Positions 56,910 through 64,000 of a stretch of 64,000 bases of DNA are shown in pieces; within the stretch, counting starts at the first letter, position 1, and every line of letters starts with the position of its first letter. Below the pieces are notes generated by a model. The model worked only from the letters and a program-made list of their open reading frames with translations. It made no database searches and had not been told where the DNA came from. The stretch lies in the NCBI GenBank assembly GCA_007644065.1, contig VJWN01000026.1:124001-188000 (forward strand). Direction: 5' to 3'. The DNA is from Margaritispora aquatica (Eukaryota > Ascomycota > Leotiomycetes > Helotiales > Discinellaceae). The position numbers were made by a program, and so were the translations under genes.

Positions 56910-58849
56910 CTAAGCTTTGCTCTTCTTCCGTTTCTTGTCTTGCTTAATGAGCATCGGTCTTTTCTTGTTGGTATTGTGGACCTTCTCCTTCTTCTCCGAT
57001 GGAGCTTTGGCACTCTTTTCTGCCTTGCTAGTTGGGACCACAGGTTCTTTTGCGACTTTCTTCGCTTTTGGAACTTCTTCTTCGATACCTCCCCATTCAT
57101 CGTCATCCTCAACAACATCACCTTCCATTCCGGCATCTTCCTGTGCAGGTTCGTAATACTCTTCCGAGGCTTCAACCGGTATTCCCATCACATCTCGCAC
57201 GATATGACCTCGCTCGTCTCGGAGGAGATTAGCACCTAGATTCTTTGGTGCTTCGCTATCTCTCACAAAGCCAGCTAAGAAGAAGCCCATCGTTCCATGG
57301 TCATCATCTTTGTTGGCTCGAATGCAAGCCTCTGCAATATCATCGTTTCCGTCACAGGCATCTTCCGATCCTCGGACTGGCCATTCCTTCATTCCTCTGA
57401 TCTGCTCCTCACGCTTCTGAATTCGCCATCCTCCTTCTTTGGCAACTGCGCTCTCCAACGCCTTCTGCACAACCATCTCGTTCTCCTCTGCATGGATAGA
57501 ACAAGTCGAATACGTGATCCTTTTCGCGGCAGGGAACTTGAAAGCGTGAATCAAGAGCTCAAGTTGAAATTTCGACAGAGCTTCCAGCCGAGTCTTCAGT
57601 TCCTGTTCTGAGTTCACAGCGGTAACTTCTCCATCATCATCAACCAGCACCTCTAGAGTGTCAGGATCCTCGCGTTTTCGCTTCCGGGTTTCCTTAGCTG
57701 GTTCGGCTGTCTTCTCAACTTTCTTCTTGTGGTGCTTGAATCCAGGCTTCTCAGCGTTTTTGAGAATTGGTAAATGTAATTCTGGCATGTCGTCTCGGCC
57801 AATGATACCACTACCCGAACAACTTGGGTCCAATAGTAAAGCGCCAACGTTTTTAAACGCAGCTGAAGTGGGATCCGTCCTCAGGAAATCCTGACCCGGA
57901 TGAAGTTTTGTCCACGTATCCGAGCCAGCCAGCTTGACCATCTTCTCCAGCGTCTCTGCTCTAATCTTATTCTTCTCAAATGCATGAATCCGCTGCTTGC
58001 ACTCCTCGGCATCAGGACTGTGACCCAAAAGTATAGCAGCAAGATGTGTGGTCTTGTTCCCTGGCGCTGAGCAACTATCAATGATATCTCCATCTTCCGA
58101 CCTAGGATCCAGAAGATAAGCAGGGAAGCAAGATGCCTTGTCCTGGAATATGATGGCGCCCGACTTGTAAGCCTCGCTCTTGGAGAGGTCAACTGTGGGT
58201 GAGATCGCAAATAAATTTGGAATGTTGTTGTCGATGAATAGAACCTTCTTGCCCTTTCGCCGCACGCCCTGGATAGTCATAGCCCGTTCGAAGCCCTTGA
58301 ACGTACTCTCCAATTGCTCCTCTATCGTCGACTTCAAAGTGTTAATGCGCACCCAGCGCGGGTATGGAGTATCCAAGGAGTCGGCATCGTTCTCCAGTCC
58401 CTCCTCAACATGTGCTCTGAATGCCTCGATAGTACCCAACTTCCTGCGAATCCTAGCCTTCGTGAACTCGGACTGTAACCGTCCTCTATGCCTCTCGATC
58501 GACGTCCTCAGGCCGTGGATGGCAGGTAGCGCAATGCCCCTCTTCGCAAGCAGTAAATCGTGAACAAGCAATATCGACAGAATAGGCGTGAGCTAAATTG
58601 AACATGTCAGCAGTTGTGCGATGCGACGATGGAGCTATGCCAGCGTACTTTTCGCTCCAGGCGTAGAATCTCAGACTTCTCCACCACTTCCTTCAGCACT
58701 GAGCTCCATTTGGAGGTTTCGATCGCCAACGCATAGATCTGACCCGGCTGGGACTTCAGATCTTTCTTCCCAAAGATCCGTGACTTTAAACTCCCGCCTG
58801 CATTGGCAGGTGTCGTCAGAAGGTCTGCCGCTTCGTAGTAGAGCGACAT
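56910..58849 (-). CDS. RCM1: 25S rRNA m5C methyltransferase Rcm1 (NSUN5 type)
   Basis: Methylates a cytosine of large-subunit rRNA in the nucleolus. Exons 58849-58649 and 58592-56910; 627 aa. The start MSLYYEAADLL is typical; the frame is open 47 codons further upstream (ATG-less by homology). The SAM-binding motif I is DSCSAPGNKTTHLAAILLGH (about residue 235). The two catalytic cysteines are present: DPSCSGSGIIGRDD (motif IV, about 325) and KRITYSTCSIHAEENEMVVQ (motif VI, about 431). Between them is a basic insert (KKKVEKTAEPAKETRKRKRE). The C-terminal 80 residues are acidic then Lys-rich (KKRPMLIKQDKKRKKSKA), a nucleolar-type tail longer than in yeast. Confidence 0.94.
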
Positions 58850-59508
58850 CGTGACAGCTTTGTTGCCGAGCTCAAAAGAGCTTGATGAATTCGAGGCAGG
58901 CCCGAATATAGCTTTGGCGGCTGTGTAACGGTCGTCAATTGGATATTTATGGCGTTGAGAGGACCGTAATATGAGGATTTTGAGTGCCAATTGGTGCTGT
59001 CACAAGCTGGATGGTGGTGAGGTGAGGAAGCAGAGAAAATAAATTATTTGGGATTCTGCCACTGCAAGCCTCACCGCGCACGATTCCCCGCCATCGTTGG
59101 CCCCCCTTTTTCTTCTCGCTTGGATTTTGATCGGGAGACTGATGTTCAATCTGATGGTCTTGATGATTAAATATGCTACTTGAGATTAAGTAGGAAGCGC
59201 ATTAAGGCGCTAGTAAGCCTATCGAAACAGTATTGTTCTTACTTTTTCTTGTTTTGGTTAAGCTTCTTATATGATCAGCTCAAAGGAAACAGAAACACTA
59301 CGAACATACTTACACGAAAGATATGAATTCACTCAGGGCCATAGCAAGCTACCTTACACATTCTTGATTTCTTTCTCGTATTGACATAATCATAAACAAT
59401 TCCTAAAATGGTATCCATCCTTCTTCCCATGATTCCCATGATTTCCAACGCCGGCTTATGAACACTATGATACCCCCTAAATTCTACAACCAACAGACAT
59501 ACATCTCT
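58850..59508. other. intergenic region
   Basis: RCM1 upstream sequence and 3' flank of the DUF3602 gene; no gene visible. Confidence 0.5.
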
Positions 59509-60193
59509 CTACTTCATATCAACCATCTCCCAAGCCCCTCCAGCACCCCCATACGCCCTCGGAGGCCTCGCCAGTCCAGCCTCGACATCCTTCTCCACTC
59601 TCCTCTCCACCTCCAACCTCACGTGTTCCGCCTGCTCCTTCCTCTCCTGCTCCAGCCTCGCCTCGGCCTCCGCATCCATGTAATTGCCCGCTCCTCCTCT
59701 ACCACCTCTGTACGTGGGCTTGCTGCTCCCCACTACCCTCTGCGGAGCGCCAAAGATGGCCTTGTTGTACGTGGCGCCGGGGGTGCGATCCACGACCGCA
59801 GCCGTGGAGGTGGCATTGGGAGAGGCGGCTTGCGCGAGCCCTTGGGCCTGGAGTTCCTTGGGCTGGAACCAGTTTCCTGCTCCACCGCGACCAGAGTGCG
59901 AGTATTCGGGCACTGGCGCAGATGATGTCTGCGTTCGAGTGAGGTCGTTGATCGTAGTCGCATCGGCTGGAAGTGCTTGCGCTTCAGGGTCGTCCTAGAC
60001 AGATGATAAGCAACCGTCGCATTTGATCTGGCTCATTTGACCCGTGGTTTACTTGGAACCCAAGTTCAATGTACTCAGAAAGATGAGAAAGGGGATGTAC
60101 CAAGTTCGCAGCCTTTGCAGCATCTATCAGATCTTGTTTGCTGTAGAAATTGCCTGCTCCACCTCTCCCGGCTTTCATGTATATTTCCGACAT
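59509..60193 (-). CDS. DUF3602 protein with GRGGAGN repeats (Par32-like)
   Basis: Two exons, 60193-60101 and 59994-59509, 192 aa. Three copies of the family repeat: KAGRGGAGNFYSKQDLID at residues 8-25, HSGRGGAGNWFQPKEL in the middle and YRGGRGGAGNYMDAEAEARL near the end, with a weaker fourth (AYGGAGGAWE) at the C-terminus. DUF3602 proteins are intrinsically disordered fungal phosphoproteins; yeast Par32 links TORC1 to ammonium-transporter control, which may or may not apply here. A charged helix (EQERKEQAEHVRLEVERRVE) separates repeats three and four. Intron 1 interrupts just after the first repeat. Rich in Ala/Thr between repeats. Confidence 0.85.
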
Positions 60194-62389
60194 CCTGTTC
60201 GATTTTGGCCTTATCGTCGCTCACGAATGTCACAATAATAGTAATTTGAGATACACAGAGGCTTTTGAGCTGCAGGAAAAGTGTCTGCGACCAGTAAATC
60301 AGTCTGACACCGAGCAGAGTTGCTTTTTCTTGCCTTCTGCGCAGTATTCCAGAAGGAGATTGGAACTCAGTTTCTTTTTCCAAGTGAGAGATTTCTGCGC
60401 CGCCTAACAAAAAAGTTTTCTTCTCCGTTCTGGCATTTGTCTGGACGGAGGATAAGAAAAGGAAGGTCTCTAAACTCCTAGCTTATCTTGTCTCGTGCTC
60501 GTCCCCAGCTGGGAGGTAATTCTTTGCAAAAAAAGAACATTTACACCGAGGGATAGGTGAGGGGCTAGATGCCGATCCCGGCGGGCTTACATTTTCTTCT
60601 CTCACAATAATTGAGCAATTTTCAACTTTGAATAAGAGAGTTAAAAAAAAAAAACAAGACCCTTGTTCATCATCAATGTGTAACGTCTGATGAGACTTCG
60701 GCATGAGGGTGAAAGATGTCCATATAACTTTGCCATGTGAACAATGGGAGAGTCATGAATCCCATCTCATTTGAGCGGTGAGCCGCGAGCAGGCATGAAA
60801 GAGAGGAAACGTCATTAGAAACACTTCCACATGCAGTAACATAACCTCTATTGCAATAACCGTGCTGAAAGTGATCCCGATTTTACTCTGTTGGCGCTCT
60901 ACGTACCAAATGTGCCTATAGGATACCTATGGTAGGTTCCATGGTGGTACCGTCTCTGTTATATCACGTGAATATACTCTCGCTCGGGAATTCTGTTCGC
61001 ATTGTATTTGTGTTTGAATACAACTTCAAGTTACTGACAACGGTTCCGAAACCTGTTACTCACACTCCTCTACCTTATTCCGAGTACCCCGTTCTCGCTT
61101 CGGAATCGGATTCTCGCACCGAACGTCAAATCGCTAGTGGAGGACATCTGATCAAAGCCATGCGCACAAAATACATAAGCCTCGTCATACTCGTAGTGAC
61201 CCCTGGCCTAGTATTATTATCGTTGCTGACTGTGTCACTGTGTCGCATAGCCACTGCTAAACAGCATTGTTCGAGAGACTCGGAGTCAGTGGACTCGCAC
61301 CTGACCAAGTGTTTCCTGGCTGTGCTGGCCATTTTTGCATCAGTTTACGTGGAGATATGTCATACCTCCCCATACTTCGTACCTTTGCGACCAGCTACAG
61401 TACATTGCATCGCATAACTGGATTCTTGGCAACTAAAGCAGCACTCTTTGATCGAGCAACTTCTCCCTTCACCAAAACGACAAGGAGTCCCCGGCCACAA
61501 GACGCAACTCAGCGAGCTAAAGCCCCACCAATGCAGGTCACAGAGGCCTCCCCCTCTGTCAAAGGTTAAGGAAGCATGCCTGTGGAGATAATTTTTTTTT
61601 TTTAATTTTTTTGGTTTCAGAGAAATCGTCACAACTATTTGCTGGCTGCTGATTCTTGGACGTTTTGCTGAAGATCTCGACAGATCTCTGACCTCGACTG
61701 AGCAGGAGAGTAATCAATTGATTGACGCACAACAACTTCTTTCTCCCTTATCAATGGGCATCATCTCGTGGAGAGGAACAGAGGCAGAATCTTATCGAGT
61801 TACACACGGGCTACTGTACAGTTTGTGAGCGGCCCCAAGCCCCATCTTTGGCTCCCGTATGTGATCCGCAGCTCCATAAGATCCGGAAGGTTGATTGTCA
61901 GTGACCCTTGCGTGATGCAACAAAGTGTGGAAGCATCCAAGCCAGGAGGCCCAAATCAAGAGTAACCGACACGACGGATACCAGGGAAAAGGAACATCCA
62001 AAGGTGTCCTGTCAAAATAATCCCACGACTCTTGCCGCTTGAAGGCCCTTCGGTTTGAGACCTCCAATGAAGTCATCTCCAATCACAACTGGACGCTGGC
62101 ACCCGCTCCAGAGGAGAGTGGGGCTTGTGATACTGCCGCTGGTGCTGTAGGAAGCGCCAAAAGCAGTAGCGATCAGCTCATTCATACGCGAAATAATACT
62201 GTGCCAGGACGATATGGGCTTTGCGAAATGGGGTGTCTTCCAAATTAATTTTTTGATCATCGAGTGTTGTGTGTGACCGGGAAGCCATAGAACACACCAG
62301 GTGGCCATGGGCGAAAGTCCTGTGAAAGTCTAGACGTGCTGATCCAAGATTAAGCAGCGATGATCTTGACGAAAGCTCAATGTTTAAGA

Positions 62390-62421
62390 CTTCTAGGCCC
62401 ATATGGAGATGGGCCTAGAAG
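62390..62421. repeat. perfect inverted repeat, 13-bp arms, 6-bp loop
   Basis: CTTCTAGGCCCAT at 62390-62402, loop ATGGAG, then its exact complement ATGGGCCTAGAAG at 62409-62421. Confidence 0.9.
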
Positions 62422-63722
62422 ATCACCAAGCATCGCGAGCATAACTAGACTTATTCATGAAGACTTCACTTCCCTCCCTACTTGTCGGTATCCGGCGTGC
62501 TGGCCTCGTCAGGAACAGGAACAGGCACAGCTGTACAAATGGTCAACACGTTGTACCTTGCGGCTGGAGTCATGTATGCCAGCATATTGGATGCGCCAAA
62601 TGAGGTTTCAGAGCGGAGGCAGTCCTGGGAATCTGCCAATAATCCGTACTCATCAGCACACCCATTATCACTGGGGCTAAAGTCGCGGTCGCCAAGCTGG
62701 CTTCAATTTCATGCTGTAGTGGCAGATGGATATCGACAAAGAAGAGTGATGGGTGGAATCTTTAGCTCTGTGTATCTTGTATCTTGTATCTTTGTCTTGT
62801 GTCTTTGAATATGTTCGTTATCTGATACCAGACCCTTGCGATTTCTCAAACCCATGCGATGCTCAATATTTGCTCCACATATGGGGCCTGTTCGCCAATT
62901 ATTGCGACATGATATGCCCTTCAGTGATCACTGATCTGGCGTGGCGGCAGATGGACATGGTCATTATTCATCGACTCGTCAGACTCGTCGCGCTTCTTGA
63001 CCTTTCCAGTTCGTTCCAATCCCACCAGAGAGGGGGTAAGGTAAACGAACTGGGTGGATTGTGATTGTGATTGTGTGCGACACGGCGATCACGGGCGACA
63101 CAACCTTGAGGAATGGTAATATTTTCAATATTTTCAATATTTCCAAACCACCCACCTCCTCCCCCCCCCCGAATCTCCTCTTTCTCTCGTCTTTCACTTC
63201 CCTCTGAGATCTCTCAGCTGATGGACCGCTGCTGTATGTGAATAATCTCCGGCCTATCAAGCACGCCCTTTCACTCACACCTCTGCGCAGCGTGGCCTTC
63301 CCAATTTCATCATTCGTGCTGTCATGCGGCAACCATCTTCCATCTTCCACCATCTATTATCTTCTTATGGGCCTTTTTACCAGTCGGGTGGCCACACTGT
63401 TCAAGATGGCTTTTCATCCACTTTGGATATCTGCAGCTCAGTTGAGACTCCTCCCAACACCCAACACTGGCTAAAGCATCAAGCACACAACAATTAGTTA
63501 GGGCCAAAATGTAGTGGTGTGGTTGTGGTGTGGTTGTGGCCGTGTCTTCAGGTGAAAGGGAATTATTGGCTGGATCAAAAGATCTCCCAAGTTACCTTAC
63601 CTTACCTGTCGCTGAAGTGGGAATCGGAGAAATCACGAGGGAGAGGAAGGGGGGGGGGGTTACTGAAGGGGAGGATGAAAACGGTTTAGTTTGACTTGCC
63701 ATTTTAAGGTTTGAGCTGAATA

Positions 63723-63785
63723 CTTTGGATACTGCTTTGGACATTTTGGACATTTTGGACACTTTGGACACTTGGATACTTTCCA
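63723..63785. repeat. TTTGGACA-type tandem repeat
   Basis: Five or six imperfect copies of an 8-10 bp unit built on TTTGGAC/TTTGGATAC, ending in CTTGGATACTTT. Confidence 0.8.
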
Positions 63786-64000
63786 GGTTGGTTAGACAAG
63801 GGCCGGTCGGTCTCTCCTCTCTCACTCTCTCTCTCTCGACGACTCCCCTTGTCCAGATCCAGAACCAGGGTGAAGATCAAAGCTAGGCTGCGTTGAGGGC
63901 GGATGATGGTGGATGGTGGAGGGTGGAGGGCTAAAGTAAAGTAAAGGCTTGTGGGCAAATAATCAAGGTTGACTGCCCTATCCTGCCCTACTCTGCCTAG

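Larger units (their letters stand above)
60194..64000. other. 3.8 kb right-hand region without a recognisable gene
   Basis: Both strands checked. Open frames up to 162 codons (60929-61417, +) carry no family motif and are not extended by convincing splice sites. The region contains a perfect 13-bp inverted repeat (62390-62421), an ATTTTCAAT triplet (63119-63141), a G11 run (63649-63659) and a TTTGGACA tandem (63723-63785). It is probably intergenic; the next gene lies outside. Confidence 0.5.

Noticed and set aside
60929..61417. 162-codon plus-strand frame
   Set aside because: No domain or signal and no supporting context; frames of this length occur by chance in non-coding DNA here.
1..64000. 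tRNA, rRNA, CRISPR, prophage or transposase genes
   Set aside because: No B-box-containing cloverleaf, no regular spacer-repeat array and no integrase/transposase motif was seen by eye; a tRNAscan-SE and repeat-library search would settle it.

Overview
This is a gene-rich stretch of a filamentous ascomycete (Pezizomycotina) nuclear genome. The evidence is numerous short spliceosomal introns (about 45-120 bp, GTAAGT-like donors, TAG/CAG acceptors), ATG contexts such as CAAAATGGC and CCACCATGG, and fungal-only families: PacC, STB3, 2EXR proteins, DUF3602 proteins and a Gtt1-like GST. A leotiomycete-like source is my guess from the overall character of the proteins and is not proven. I see no bacterial, viral or organellar DNA, no CRISPR array, no rRNA or tRNA gene and no intact transposon.

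Layout. 1-7 kb: 5' end of a DUF1295 membrane enzyme, divergent from DNA topoisomerase III (TOP3); then a Sin3-binding STB3 regulator. 7-15.5 kb: a gene-poor, AT-rich accessory-like block with three minus-strand 2EXR-domain genes, two of which share a C-terminal SAP motif; the middle copy looks broken. 15.6-25.8 kb: dense housekeeping genes: a TMEM205-like protein, Ku80, an NTF2-like protein, RLP24, PAM18/TIM14 and a DEDDh exonuclease. 26.6-32 kb: a multi-exon protein ending in an MJ1316 RNA-end-binding domain, divergent from cytosolic Asn-tRNA synthetase. 32.7-39 kb: pacC and a roughly 4 kb upstream region rich in PacC-type sites. 39-45 kb: an LCAT-like lipase/acyltransferase and a GPI-anchored wall protein. 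47.6-54 kb: phosphatidylinositol synthase, a GST, a complex I accessory subunit, SAP18 and PRP18. 54-60.2 kb: a GC-rich MFS transporter, the rRNA m5C methyltransferase RCM1 and a DUF3602 protein. 60.2-64 kb: no convincing gene.

Most genes are unrelated housekeeping functions that share divergent promoters (TOP3/DUF1295, Ku80/TMEM205-like, RLP24/PAM18, MJ1316/AsnRS, PIS1/GST, SAP18/PRP18) or convergent 3' ends. Two themes recur: Sin3 chromatin partners (STB3 and SAP18) and genome maintenance (TOP3 and Ku80). There is no secondary-metabolite cluster. The points most worth a second look are the array of PacC sites upstream of pacC itself, a probable mitochondrial leader on TOP3, the local 2EXR-SAP family and a GC-AG intron in the PI synthase gene. 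Exon boundaries were read by eye from reading-frame continuity and splice consensus; no transcript data were available.
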